Assembly (NCBI RefSeq): GCF_002272135.1
Contig: NZ_NPBF01000008.1
Location: 124,001-188,000, forward strand
DNA length: 64,000 bases
From: Virgibacillus sp. 7505
GTDB taxonomy: Bacteria > Bacillota > Bacilli > Bacillales > Amphibacillaceae
Reading direction: 5' to 3'
Below the pieces are notes generated by a model. That model was not told the DNA's origin. It did no database searches and saw only the letters and a list, made by a program, of their open reading frames with translations. The position numbers and the translations under genes were made by a program. This document shows positions 8,742 through 17,211 of this stretch, piece after piece. Numbering within the stretch: position 1 is the first letter of the stretch; each line of letters starts with the position of its first letter.

Positions 8742-10163
8742 ATGAATATTTTTACAATTAAAGAAATGACAATTACATCCTTACAAAGTGATTTAGCAGC
8801 CGGAAACATTACATCAGTTCAGTTAGTCCAGACTTATCTGGAGCGTATTGCAACGGCAGATTCCTGCGAAGAAGGCACAAATAGTGTATTGGAAATCAAT
8901 CCGGATGCCTTATTCATTGCCGAACAGATGGATATGGAAAGAAAAGAAGCAAAACTGCGCGGACCGCTTCATGGTATTCCTGTACTTATTAAAGACAATA
9001 TAGATACAGCAGACGGTATGCATACAAGTGCCGGCACGTTAGTTCTTGCTGATAACTTTGCTAAGCAGGATGCTTTTATCGTCAGAAAGCTGCGGGAAGC
9101 AGGCGCTATTATTATAGGGAAGGTCAATATGACAGAATGGGCTAATTTTATGTCAGAGCCGATGCCGAATGGTTTCAGCGGACGCGGAGGCCAAGTGCGA
9201 AACCCTTATGGCAGCTTTGATGTCGGTGGTTCCAGTTCCGGGACTGGTGCAGCTATTGCGAACAATCTAGCTGTGGTTGGCATAGGAACAGAAACGAGCG
9301 GCTCTATTCTCAGTCCTTCAAGCAGTAATTCATTAGTCGGGATCAAACCTACGGTCGGCCTAGTATCACGCAATGGAATCATTCCGATTGCTCACAGTCA
9401 AGATACTGCTGGACCAATGACAAGGACAGTTCAGGATGCAGCCCTCCTGCTGCAAGTGATTGCTGGCAGGGATGAAGCAGATCCGGCCACTCTCTTTGCT
9501 CCATCTCTTCCGGATTACACTGCGTATATTCGAACGGAAGGATTGAACGGAAAACGCCTTGGTATAGACGGACAAACGCTGGATAATCTTGCCCCCGAGA
9601 AACGCGAGCTAATGGAGAAAGCTTTTACTGCATTGCGTGAGCAAGGGGCAGAACTTATCAACGTAAAAGTCCCGGAGATAACGAGGGAATCCAGTGTTCT
9701 GTATCATGAATTCAAGCATGGTGTGAATCGATACTTACGAACAGCCTCATCCCATTTGCCCGCTCATACATTAAAAGAAGTGATTGAATGGAACCGCATC
9801 AACACCGAGACTGCACTCCAGCACGGTCAAGATATTCTTGAAGCTTCCGAGAAAACAGATGGCACATTAAAACAAGCAGACTATCTGCAAGATCGGTTAG
9901 CTGACATACGGCAATCCCGCACAGAAGGTCTCGATCGCGTTATGGCTGATGGAAAGCTCGATGCGATCATCTTCCCTAGCTATTATGGATGCGATATTGC
10001 TGCCAAAGCAGGATATCCTTCTATTACTGTACCTGCTGGATACACAGAGGCTGGTGAACCATTCGGAATTACGTTTACTGCCGGTGCTTTTGAGGAATCT
10101 ACCTTAATAGAAATCGGCTATAGCTACGAGTGCGCTACACAGCACCGGAAAGCACCAAAATAA
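8742..10163 (+). CDS. Amidase signature family hydrolase
   Basis: Amidase of 473 aa with the Ser-cisSer-Lys triad: Lys in VLIKDNIDTA, the cis-Ser in the Gly/Ser-rich loop GGSSSGTGAA, and the nucleophile Ser in GTETSGSI. The family includes GatA, but this is a stand-alone gene with no gatB or gatC nearby, so a catabolic amidase is more likely than the tRNA amidotransferase. A ribosome site (GGGGAG) lies about 10 nt before the ATG. Its neighbours transport amino acids and carboxylates, which would fit use of amides as nutrient. Substrate unknown. Confidence 0.87.
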   Translation: MNIFTIKEMTITSLQSDLAAGNITSVQLVQTYLERIATADSCEEGTNSVLEINPDALFIAEQMDMERKEAKLRGPLHGIPVLIKDNIDTADGMHTSAGTLVLADNFAKQDAFIVRKLREAGAIIIGKVNMTEWANFMSEPMPNGFSGRGGQVRNPYGSFDVGGSSSGTGAAIANNLAVVGIGTETSGSILSPSSSNSLVGIKPTVGLVSRNGIIPIAHSQDTAGPMTRTVQDAALLLQVIAGRDEADPATLFAPSLPDYTAYIRTEGLNGKRLGIDGQTLDNLAPEKRELMEKAFTALREQGAELINVKVPEITRESSVLYHEFKHGVNRYLRTASSHLPAHTLKEVIEWNRINTETALQHGQDILEASEKTDGTLKQADYLQDRLADIRQSRTEGLDRVMADGKLDAIIFPSYYGCDIAAKAGYPSITVPAGYTEAGEPFGITFTAGAFEESTLIEIGYSYECATQHRKAPK

Positions 10164-10480
10164 TCCATTCTAGAATACAGTTGAAATCTGTCCCCTTGTA
10201 TAGTAAAGTTAGGAAGGTTTCAATTGCATAAGAACTCATTGATTTGCATAGGCACTCATTAATCAATGAAAATAGTACGCAGCTTTTACAAAAATGCTGC
10301 ATCTGGACCGAATAGGAACAGAATAACCACGTGAGCTAATATACACGTGCTGCGCTATCTTATTTTTTTAGAATGATGCTGTTTTGTATAATAAGCCGTT
10401 CAGATAGAGCAAGTCTATCTGATACGGCTTTTTTTAGTAAGTACACAGTAACATGCCATACTATAGACGAGGTGAAAGAA
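10164..10480 (+). promoter_or_regulatory. Leader and tandem repeat region upstream of lysP
   Basis: 317 bp without a gene. It holds a tandem pair of 20-bp repeats, TTGCATAAGAACTCATTGAT (10224-10243) and TTGCATAGGCACTCATTAAT (10244-10263), 17 of 20 identical. Then come a GCAGC/GCTGC hairpin (10280-10301), a CACGTG/CACGTG hairpin (10328-10349), and an intrinsic terminator (10393-10435) just before the lysP ribosome site. A possible promoter element is TATAGT at 10199. Conserved lysine-riboswitch and T-box cores were looked for and not found. Attenuation of lysP is inferred. Confidence 0.55.
10393..10435 (+). terminator. Attenuator-like intrinsic terminator in lysP leader
   Basis: A 9-bp stem (10400-10408 with 10414-10422) with loop GCAAG stacks on a second stem AAGCCG/CGGCTT, followed by seven T. 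It lies 230 bases after the amidase stop and 45 bases before the lysP start, so it is better placed as a leader attenuator than as the amidase terminator. GCTATCT at 10354-10360 could pair with AGATAG at 10402-10407 and open it. Confidence 0.65.
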
Positions 10481-11947
10481 GTGAGCAACAAACATAACAA
10501 CACAGCACCCAGACTGCAAAGAAAACTCAAAGCCCGTCATTTAGGGATGATCTCCCTTGGAGGTACAATTGGTACCGGCCTGTTCCTTGCCAGTGGCGGT
10601 GCGATCAGTGAAGCCGGTCCTGGCGGCGCACTGCTGGCATATGCCCTCATCGGCTGTATGGTCTTCTTCCTGATGACCAGCCTAGCAGAGATGGCAGCCT
10701 TCATGCCCGTATCAGGCAGCTTCAGCACATATGCTACTAAATTTGTCGATGAATCACTTGGCTTTGCATTAGGATGGAACTATTGGTTCAGCTGGGCATC
10801 GACTATCGCAGCTGAGTTAGTTGCTGTAACCCTGATCATGGACTTCTGGTTCCCGGATACACCATCTTGGATTTGGAGTGCGATCAGTTTGATCATCATG
10901 TTCTTACTGAATTATATTTCTGTTAAAGGCTTCGGGGAATCTGAATATTGGTTCGCCTTAATCAAAGTAATCACTGTAATTATCTTCATCATCGTTGGAC
11001 TGCTGATGATTATCGGTATATTAGGCGGGGAGTCTCCAGGCTTTTCGAATTTTACGACAGGTGACGCTCCATTCAATGGCGGCTTTCTTGCTTTGATCGG
11101 CGTGTTCATGGCTGCCGGCTTTTCCTTCCAAGGAACGGAATTGCTTGGTGCTGCCGCCGGAGAAGCTGACAACCCGAGAGAATCCATTCCAAAAGCGATT
11201 CGGTCAGTTTTCTGGCGTATCCTGTTATTCTATATTCTCGCCATCTTCGTCATTGGAATGCTCATTCCGTATACAACGGAAAGCTTGGCAAGTGAGGATG
11301 TACAGCTTAGTCCGTTCACACTCGTCTTCGAAAAAGCCGGTATCGCGTTTGCTGCATCCGTTATGAATGCTGTCATCCTGACAGCTGTCTTATCTGCCGG
11401 AAACTCCGGTATGTATGCGAGCACTCGTATGCTATGGAACCTTGCCAAAGAAGGCAAAGCTCCTCGTTTCCTTGGAAAATTGAACAAAAACGGCGTTCCT
11501 GTCAACGCCTTGATTGGTACAGCAGTCGTAGGATGTGCGGCATTCCTTACTTCCTTCTTCGGTAACGGAGTTGTTTATACATGGCTATTGAATGTTGCCG
11601 GTATGACTGGTTTCATTATCTGGATAGGAATCGCAATCAGTCATTATCGCTTCCGTAAGGCGTATGTAGCACAAGGCAATGATGTCAAGGACCTGCCGTA
11701 CACAGCGAAGTTCTACCCATTCGCTCCAATATTCGCGCTTGCACTAAGTATCATTGTTGTAGTCGGTCAAAGCGTATCTTCCTTTACAGAAGACGGTTTC
11801 GATCTTGGAGGATTCATCGCTTCCTATATTGGTATCCCAATCTTCCTGCTTTGCTGGCTTATCTATAAAGTGAAATACAAAACGAAAATGCATAAACTGG
11901 AAGATGTAGATTTGACAACTCCTGAACATGAAACAGCCCCGGACTGA
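10481..11947 (+). CDS. lysP: Lysine-specific permease LysP
   Basis: APC/AAT-family lysine importer, about 488 aa with 12 helices. The N-terminal pattern (LKARHLGMISLGGTIGTGLF, then GPGGALLAYALIGCMVFFLMTSLAEMA) and LNYISVKGFGESEYWFALIK closely follow E. coli LysP. The start is GTG at 10481, because AGGTGA lies 6 nt upstream; the frame reaches back to 10373, but that part crosses the leader terminator. Preceded by a structured leader that is not a recognisable lysine riboswitch. A rho-independent terminator overlaps the stop codon. Confidence 0.9.
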   Translation: MSNKHNNTAPRLQRKLKARHLGMISLGGTIGTGLFLASGGAISEAGPGGALLAYALIGCMVFFLMTSLAEMAAFMPVSGSFSTYATKFVDESLGFALGWNYWFSWASTIAAELVAVTLIMDFWFPDTPSWIWSAISLIIMFLLNYISVKGFGESEYWFALIKVITVIIFIIVGLLMIIGILGGESPGFSNFTTGDAPFNGGFLALIGVFMAAGFSFQGTELLGAAAGEADNPRESIPKAIRSVFWRILLFYILAIFVIGMLIPYTTESLASEDVQLSPFTLVFEKAGIAFAASVMNAVILTAVLSAGNSGMYASTRMLWNLAKEGKAPRFLGKLNKNGVPVNALIGTAVVGCAAFLTSFFGNGVVYTWLLNVAGMTGFIIWIGIAISHYRFRKAYVAQGNDVKDLPYTAKFYPFAPIFALALSIIVVVGQSVSSFTEDGFDLGGFIASYIGIPIFLLCWLIYKVKYKTKMHKLEDVDLTTPEHETAPD

Positions 11948-11965
11948 GTCCGAGGCTGTTTTTTT
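11932..11965 (+). terminator. lysP terminator
   Basis: Stem AACAGCC-c-CGGACT with AGTCCG-a-GGCTGTT around a single-base loop region, then seven T. The left arm contains the lysP stop codon. Confidence 0.9.
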
Positions 11966-12230
11966 AATAATACCCTGGCATTGCCAAAATCATAGTGATT
12001 ATGATAATGAAATAAATCATGATGAATGCTTGATAGCACAATCCAATGATACCGCATACTCTTCCTGCCAAATACAATGCCTTTGCAGATTCTGTATCTT
12101 CTGTCACCTTGATACTTTTATTCGCAAATATAAGTGCAATAATACCTGTGATTATTCCGATCACTGGGAGTGTCATCGATAGAATACCAAGTGCCAGCGT
12201 GCCTGATGGTGAATAGCGTTTTTCCTCCAT
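11964..12230 (-). CDS. Small DUF4190-type membrane protein
   Basis: 88 aa with two hydrophobic segments (about residues 10-36 and 56-82), charged at the N-terminus, in the pattern of DUF4190 proteins (LALGILSMTLPVIGIITGIIALIFA). A very strong ribosome site (GGAGGGGG) precedes the ATG, which supports real translation. The function of the family is unknown. It is convergent to lysP and overlaps the lysP terminator by two bases; nothing in the context gives it a role. Confidence 0.75.
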   Translation of the reverse strand: MEEKRYSPSGTLALGILSMTLPVIGIITGIIALIFANKSIKVTEDTESAKALYLAGRVCGIIGLCYQAFIMIYFIIIITMILAMPGYY

Positions 12231-12307
12231 ACATCCCCCTCCTTCCTTTAATTCCCATTTATATTCCCTGTCAACATGTTATTATAGCTTATATTCTTGA
12301 TATAGAA

Positions 12308-12330
12308 AAAGCGTGCGGAACCCGCACGCT
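12308..12330 (-). terminator. pbpC terminator
   Basis: Stem AGCGTGCGG/CCGCACGCT with a 3-nt loop; read on the - strand it is followed by TTTTTC. It lies 6 bases downstream of the pbpC stop. Confidence 0.88.
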
Positions 12331-12335
12331 TCTCT

Positions 12336-14360
12336 TTATTTGAAGACATTCTTCACTTTCTCAACAGTATAATGGCTGCCTCCTTTATCCTGGACACCCT
12401 CTACCATCATGCTGATCAGCATGTCCTGCTTATCGTAATCATAAGCAACGAACCAGCCATTTTCCGTACCATTCTTGTCATCTTGGCTTTGCTTCAATTC
12501 AGCAGTACCAGTTTTACCAGCGAGCGTCAGACCATCCACAACAGGCTGATGCGCTGAGCCCCGTTCATCTTCCACAACACCGCGAAGACCTTCTGTGATA
12601 GCATCTGCTCCTTCTTTCGGCAGAACACCTTCATGCCATACGACAGCTTCCTCCGCTTCCGACTTCAGCAACGTCGGCTTGATCAAGTTGCCATCATTGA
12701 TAAAAGGCGTATAAGATGCTGCTAAATGAAGAGGAGACATAAGCACTTGCCCTTGGCCATAGCCCGAATCTGCAAGAAGGGTCTCATTATCAAGACCTTC
12801 ATTGGAAATAGACGATGCTGCCGTTGGGAATGCATAATCCAATTCTTCATCGAAGCCGAAGGATTTCAAACCTTTTTCGAAGTTTTTCGCTCCGGTATCC
12901 ACCGCTGTCATCGCAAAGTAGATATTATCCGATGTAATCAGCGCATTCTCTAGATCCACATCCGAAAGGGCTTCTGAAACACGCGTCACACTGTAATTTC
13001 CGAACTTGCCATCATTATCCCATTTCAGCCCTTCAATATGCTTCTTCTCATCTGGTGTAATGACTCCATTTTCCAATCCAATAGCAGCTGTAAGCGGCTT
13101 GATAGTGGATCCTGGTGCATAAGCTTTATTGAATTTAGCTGAAAACGGACTATTCTCATCATTGGACAGCTTCTCGTATTCCTCATCATCCCATCCAAAA
13201 ATGAAATTATTAGGATCATAAGATGGTGCACTCACCAATGCCAGGGTAGCTCCTGTTTTCGGATCCAAGGCAACAGAAGCACCGCTGTCATCCTTCAGCT
13301 GTTCATATATCTTCTCTTGCGTATTAATATCAATGGTCAGCTCGACATCTTCACCATTTTTCACAGCTGTCTCAGCAATCACTTCTTGCTCATCGCTGTC
13401 TTCTGAAACAGTGTAGATTTTCCATCCTAATGTCCCGCGTAGCTGTTCCTCATAGACTGATTCCAACCCTGTTGAGCCAACAGAGGAGTTAGCATCGTAG
13501 TTAGAGGCATTGTCGTCCTTCTCAAGGAACTCAGCATCTACTTTCTTCACATACCCAGTCAAATGTGCTGCCGCTTCTCCGTACGGATAATACCTTGAAG
13601 TTGTATCTGTACTCTGCACACCTGGAAGTGACGTTACTTCCGCAGCTAGATCACGCTGATCTGGGCGCAATGTTTTAATTGGTACATCTACTTCATCCGT
13701 CACCCAGCTCTGGTCAAGTAAGCTGTCAATCTCTTCCCGGTCCATCTCAAGAAGTTCAGCCACTTGATCCAGCGTCTCATCCCGTGTCATCCCTTCCCCT
13801 TCAAGCTGACCTGGGATGATGCCGATAGAAGGAACAGTTGCATTGAATGCAAGCTCCTCTCCATTCGTATCCAGGATGCGGCCGCGTTCTGGTTCAACAG
13901 AAGTGATGCGCACGCTCTCGTTATCATTAAGCTGTGCAAATATATAAGAAGGGTCCCAATTCACTTTCCATGTTGCACCGTCTTCTCCATCAACTTTGAC
14001 AAGCTCTGCGTCTTTATCGAATTTCACTTCACCAGCAACTGTCTGCATGGATACAGACAAAGGCAGCTGCTGTGTGTCAGCGTCGGATTTCTCTTCATCC
14101 TCTGAAACATCTCCTGCAGTGACTTTCAAATCGGCTACACCAGATTGATCATAGATATCTGTATAGCGTTTGACGAAATCTTCCTTGGATATCTCTTTCT
14201 GCGATTCTTCTGTCAGCTGCTCGTACATCTTATCGAAATCCTGAGCGTTCCAATTGTCGACAAACTGATCAAGACCATCCTTTGCTGTCTGGTCATCCGA
14301 ACAAGCAGAAAGCAGGAATATCATACTAAGCCCAAATAACAATGCTGCTAATCGTTTCAT
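12336..14360 (-). CDS. pbpC: Penicillin-binding protein 3 (PbpC), MecA-like lipoprotein transpeptidase
   Basis: Class B PBP of 674 aa (B. subtilis PbpC about 668). N-terminal lipobox LLSACS for membrane anchoring, then an NTF2-like MecA-N domain (about 25-145), a PBP dimerisation domain (about 155-310) and a transpeptidase domain with SxxK (APGSTIKP), SDN and KTGTAE motifs. It cross-links septal peptidoglycan and, with this domain order, belongs to the low-beta-lactam-affinity group that includes MecA. The ATG has AAAGGTG just upstream; an extended -10 (complement of 14396-14401, TGCTATAAT on the coding strand) lies about 35 bases before it. Confidence 0.93.
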   Translation of the reverse strand: MKRLAALLFGLSMIFLLSACSDDQTAKDGLDQFVDNWNAQDFDKMYEQLTEESQKEISKEDFVKRYTDIYDQSGVADLKVTAGDVSEDEEKSDADTQQLPLSVSMQTVAGEVKFDKDAELVKVDGEDGATWKVNWDPSYIFAQLNDNESVRITSVEPERGRILDTNGEELAFNATVPSIGIIPGQLEGEGMTRDETLDQVAELLEMDREEIDSLLDQSWVTDEVDVPIKTLRPDQRDLAAEVTSLPGVQSTDTTSRYYPYGEAAAHLTGYVKKVDAEFLEKDDNASNYDANSSVGSTGLESVYEEQLRGTLGWKIYTVSEDSDEQEVIAETAVKNGEDVELTIDINTQEKIYEQLKDDSGASVALDPKTGATLALVSAPSYDPNNFIFGWDDEEYEKLSNDENSPFSAKFNKAYAPGSTIKPLTAAIGLENGVITPDEKKHIEGLKWDNDGKFGNYSVTRVSEALSDVDLENALITSDNIYFAMTAVDTGAKNFEKGLKSFGFDEELDYAFPTAASSISNEGLDNETLLADSGYGQGQVLMSPLHLAASYTPFINDGNLIKPTLLKSEAEEAVVWHEGVLPKEGADAITEGLRGVVEDERGSAHQPVVDGLTLAGKTGTAELKQSQDDKNGTENGWFVAYDYDKQDMLISMMVEGVQDKGGSHYTVEKVKNVFK

Positions 14361-14439
14361 AGCTCACCTTTCCTGTCTCTTTAAACTGTTCCCCAATTAT
14401 AGCATAGGGAAGGAAATACTTTGCAGAAAAAACCCAACT

Positions 14440-14453
14440 ATTTCCCAGGAAAT
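14440..14453. promoter_or_regulatory. Candidate Noc-binding site (NBS-like palindrome)
   Basis: ATTTCCCAGGAAAT differs at one position from the published B. subtilis Noc-binding consensus ATTTCCCGGGAAAT. A noc gene is present at 49213-50064. The site is intergenic and extended by flanking C/G to CTATTTCC-CA-GGAAATAG. Binding is inferred. Confidence 0.45.
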
Positions 14454-14556
14454 AGACGAAGGCTGTCGAATAATGAGGCTGGGATATAACCAAAATACTA
14501 GTACTTAAAAGTAACCATCCTTCTGAGTACCACTTCGGCAAAAGAGATTTCGCCTT

Positions 14557-14613
14557 ACAAAAACCCGAACTTATGTAAATCTTTGCTGGAAGATTCACGT
14601 CCTTGTTCGGGTT
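14557..14613 (-). terminator. Probable manA terminator with nested hairpin
   Basis: AACCCGAAC (14562-14570) pairs with GTTCGGGTT (14605-14613) across 34 nt; inside lies a smaller hairpin AATCTT/AAGATT. Read on the - strand the outer stem ends in TTTTTG. It begins 34 bases after the manA stop. Confidence 0.6.
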
Positions 14614-14646
14614 CCCGTTTATCTGATACATCTTTTCCCCAGTCTC

Positions 14647-15600
14647 TTACACATGAGAAACAATCGCTTCGAGTTGCCCTTTCAACGTATAATTGCCGAT
14701 GTGTACAGGCAGTACGAAATGATCGCCTTTTTTCAATTGATAGGATTGACCATCCAATATGATCTCTCCGTTCCCTTCGATAATGCTGACTTGCAGAAAC
14801 GAATCTGGAGCTTTCCGTTCAATCTGACCTGCTAGCTGCCAATGATAGACTGTAAAGTACTCACTTTGCACGAGCTGCTGCTCTGTTAGTGCACCATTCG
14901 TCACAGCTGATTTTCTGGTTTCATTTGTTACATGCGGAACAGTCGACACAGCTTTGGCAGAATCCAAATGCAGCTCTCGTTCATTCCCTTGGTCATCTTT
15001 CCGGTCATAGTCATACACACGATATGTGATGTCAGAGCTTTGCTGCGTTTCTAGAATGACAATACCCGCCCCGATAGCGTGGATCGCTCCACTTGGGACA
15101 TACACGAAATCGCCCTTTTTAACAGGAATCCTTTGCAGCAGCTGATCCCATTCACCTTGATCAATCATCTGTTCCAGCTGTTCCTTCGTTTGTGCATGAT
15201 GACCGAAAACAATCTCGGCTCCAGGCTCGGCATCGATTACATACCAGCATTCTGTCTTTCCATAAGGTTCGTTCTCCACTTCCTGTGCATAGTCATCAGC
15301 GGGATGCACCTGTACAGACAAGTCTGTCCTCGCATCGAGGATTTTTACAAGCAATGGATAATCTTCGTTGTCATGCTCTCCAAATAAATCACGATGGTTT
15401 TGCCATGCATCCAATAACGTCTGACCTGCTAATTCACCATTCCGTATCTTGCTTGGTCCGTTCGGATGTGCAGAAATAACCCACGCTTCACCAGTTTGTT
15501 CGGAAGGCAGCTGATAACCGAATACATCTGCAAGCTTCGTCCCTCCCCAGATCCGCTCTTGCAAAGCGGGTTCCAGAAAAATAGGCTCCTGTTTATACAT
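14647..15600 (-). CDS. manA: Mannose-6-phosphate isomerase, class I
   Basis: Zn-dependent isomerase interconverting mannose 6-phosphate and fructose 6-phosphate, 317 aa, as in Bacillus ManA. Conserved stretches ERIWGG, GEAWVISAHPNGPS, the metal-binding LSVQVHPADDYA and KTECWYVI, and VYVPSGAIHAIG are present. The ATG at 15600 is chosen over an upstream GTG (15615) that lies inside the ribosome site GAGGAG. No sugar phosphotransferase gene is adjacent; it stands alone, divergent from ytvA, so a role in polysaccharide precursor supply is as likely as mannose use. Confidence 0.94.
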   Translation of the reverse strand: MYKQEPIFLEPALQERIWGGTKLADVFGYQLPSEQTGEAWVISAHPNGPSKIRNGELAGQTLLDAWQNHRDLFGEHDNEDYPLLVKILDARTDLSVQVHPADDYAQEVENEPYGKTECWYVIDAEPGAEIVFGHHAQTKEQLEQMIDQGEWDQLLQRIPVKKGDFVYVPSGAIHAIGAGIVILETQQSSDITYRVYDYDRKDDQGNERELHLDSAKAVSTVPHVTNETRKSAVTNGALTEQQLVQSEYFTVYHWQLAGQIERKAPDSFLQVSIIEGNGEIILDGQSYQLKKGDHFVLPVHIGNYTLKGQLEAIVSHV

Positions 15601-15808
15601 AAAGAATCTCCTCACTTTTAGACACTAGCTTCTCTCCGTTATTTTACCAATAGTTCCCTTCTGCGACTATATATTTGTTGTAGGAACCTACGAGGTTCTA
15701 TATGATGAACGTAACTAGCCAGGAGTCTGCAGCGCTTGAACGACGTTTAGAAATCACCAGATGAGGAAGTTATAAGAATACATTCTTATTCAGGAAGGAT
15801 AGACTATC
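15601..15808. other. Divergent manA / ytvA promoter region
   Basis: 208 bp. It carries an inverted repeat GAACCT-acg-AGGTTC (15684-15698). No good -35/-10 pair could be assigned for either gene, and a SigB-type promoter for ytvA was not convincing. Confidence 0.4.
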
Positions 15809-16603
15809 ATGGAAAAAGAAATCCACTATTCGACCAAAATAAACGATGCCTTCTTTCGCCAAGTCATCGATTATGTAGGAGCCGGCGTTGTTATCACTGA
15901 TCCTTCACTGCCAGATAATCCGATCATCTATACGAATAAAGCATTTGAGCAGGTCACAGGCTACACGACAAAAGAAATAATCGGCCAAAATTGTCGATTC
16001 CTCCAAGGAGAAAAGACTTCTCGAGAAGAAGTAGCAAAAGTACGAAAAGCGATAGAAGAGGAACAATCTGTCATTGTAGAATTGCTGAATTATCGAAAAG
16101 ACGGAAAATCTTTCTGGAATGAACTTTCCATGTATCCAATTTTTGTTCCTAGCGAAGACAAGTTATATTTTGTTGGTGTTCAACAGGATATCTCAGATCG
16201 TAAGAACAAAGAAAGGCAAGCAGACGACTATAAACAGGAGGCCTCTCTGCTGTCTACTCCATTCGTTCCAATCTCAGAAAAGGTATGTATACTTCCTCTG
16301 GTAGGCAATATTAATTCGGAGCGCTGGGAAGAAATCTACCAACGTATCTCCGTCCATGTCCATGATCATGATGAAGAAACATTTATTATGGATCTGCAAG
16401 GTGTGATGGAATTGAATGAAGACGTGCATAGAGGGATTCAGCGACTCCATCAATTGCTGCAAGTGATGGGAGCTCGGCTGATCGTTACAGGGCTTGAACC
16501 GAGAACTGCTAAAGCCAGCGTGAAGCTGGCAGACTTCCGTAAAAAAGAAATTTCATTTTACGCAAATGTTCAGCAAGCCTTAGAAGCTACCCGTGCCCAT
16601 TAA
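15809..16603 (+). CDS. ytvA: Blue-light photoreceptor YtvA (LOV-STAS)
   Basis: 264 aa. The N-terminal LOV/PAS domain (about 10-125) carries the photoactive motif GQNCRFLQG with Cys62, the same residue number as in B. subtilis YtvA. A linker helix and a C-terminal STAS domain (about 150-260) follow. In B. subtilis it joins the stressosome and activates the SigB general stress response in blue light; that role is transferred by homology. AGGAAGG precedes the ATG. No stressosome or sigB genes occur in the window. Confidence 0.94.
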   Translation: MEKEIHYSTKINDAFFRQVIDYVGAGVVITDPSLPDNPIIYTNKAFEQVTGYTTKEIIGQNCRFLQGEKTSREEVAKVRKAIEEEQSVIVELLNYRKDGKSFWNELSMYPIFVPSEDKLYFVGVQQDISDRKNKERQADDYKQEASLLSTPFVPISEKVCILPLVGNINSERWEEIYQRISVHVHDHDEETFIMDLQGVMELNEDVHRGIQRLHQLLQVMGARLIVTGLEPRTAKASVKLADFRKKEISFYANVQQALEATRAH

Positions 16604-16633
16604 AAAACCGCTGCATAATAGCAGCGGTTTTTT
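16602..16633. terminator. Bidirectional terminator between ytvA and TetR gene
   Basis: Stem AAAAAACCGCTGC/GCAGCGGTTTTTT with loop ATAATA; A and T runs on both sides serve the convergent genes ending at 16603 and 16633. Confidence 0.92.
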
Positions 16634-17190
16634 CAATGAATTTGAGCTCTAATGACTTCTGAGATTGTTTCCTTTGGCAGCGGGTCATGCTGCCGTTCCC
16701 AATCGGAAAGGAGCGCAATATACGTTTTATAAACTAGAAATGCAAGCAGCTCAGGATCATGTTTGGTAACAATACCTTTCGCCTTCTCTTTCATGATAAC
16801 TGACTTGATATAATCTAGAATCTGTCGCTCTACTTGGGTAAGAATCTCTAATACTTCTGCTGTACCCAATTCCTTCGCTTCCTGTCCCATCTTGATCAGC
16901 AGCTGGTGATTTTCCCGGAACCCGAGAATTGCATCCAGCATTGCTTGAATATTTTCATGAAAAGCTGCTTCTTCCTGTATCGCTGTATCAGCTGCTTGTC
17001 GCAACTGCTTCATTGTCCGTTCTAGGATGGTGGAGAACAATGACTCTTTGCTATCAAAGAACGTATAGATTGTGCCCTTTGCTACTTTGGCTATTTTCGC
17101 AACAGAAGCCATCGTCGTTGCTTTGAAACCAAATTGACTAAAAGACAATGCTGCTGCTTCGATGACTCGTTCTTTTTTATCTGTAATCAT
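16633..17190 (-). CDS. TetR/AcrR-family repressor (YhgD-like)
   Basis: 185 aa. N-terminal helix-turn-helix typical of TetR (RVIEAAALSFSQFGFKATTMASVAKIAKVAKGTIYTFFDSKESLF), then an all-helical ligand and dimer domain. It starts 21 bases after the yhgE-like gene on the same strand, so both are one transcript. B. subtilis has the same pair (YhgD/YhgE). The perfect inverted repeat TGACCA-N11-TGGTCA upstream of yhgE (19576-19598) is the natural operator candidate, giving autoregulation. The inducer is unknown. Confidence 0.88.
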   Translation of the reverse strand: MITDKKERVIEAAALSFSQFGFKATTMASVAKIAKVAKGTIYTFFDSKESLFSTILERTMKQLRQAADTAIQEEAAFHENIQAMLDAILGFRENHQLLIKMGQEAKELGTAEVLEILTQVERQILDYIKSVIMKEKAKGIVTKHDPELLAFLVYKTYIALLSDWERQHDPLPKETISEVIRAQIH

Positions 17191-17211
17191 TGTTCTCTAC
17201 CCCTTTTTCAT

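Larger units (their letters stand above)
14361..14646. other. pbpC promoter region and manA 3' region
   Basis: 286 bp without a convincing gene. It holds the extended -10 for pbpC (14396-14401), a near-perfect Noc-type palindrome ATTTCCCAGGAAAT (14440-14453), and the inverted repeat that probably ends manA (14562-14613). A 101-codon frame on the - strand here has no ribosome site and runs into pbpC; it is not called. Confidence 0.6.

Noticed and set aside
10164-10480. Lysine riboswitch or T-box upstream of lysP
   Set aside because: The conserved AGAGGUGC-type core, GCCGAAG-like elements and GGTGGNACCGCG core could not be found by eye.
14326-14631. 101-codon - strand frame between manA and pbpC
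   Set aside because: It crosses the manA terminator and overlaps the start of pbpC, with no ribosome site.
15730-15800. SigB promoter for ytvA
   Set aside because: A GTTTAG with 14 bp to GGAAGT was seen, but the -10 matches only three of six consensus bases.
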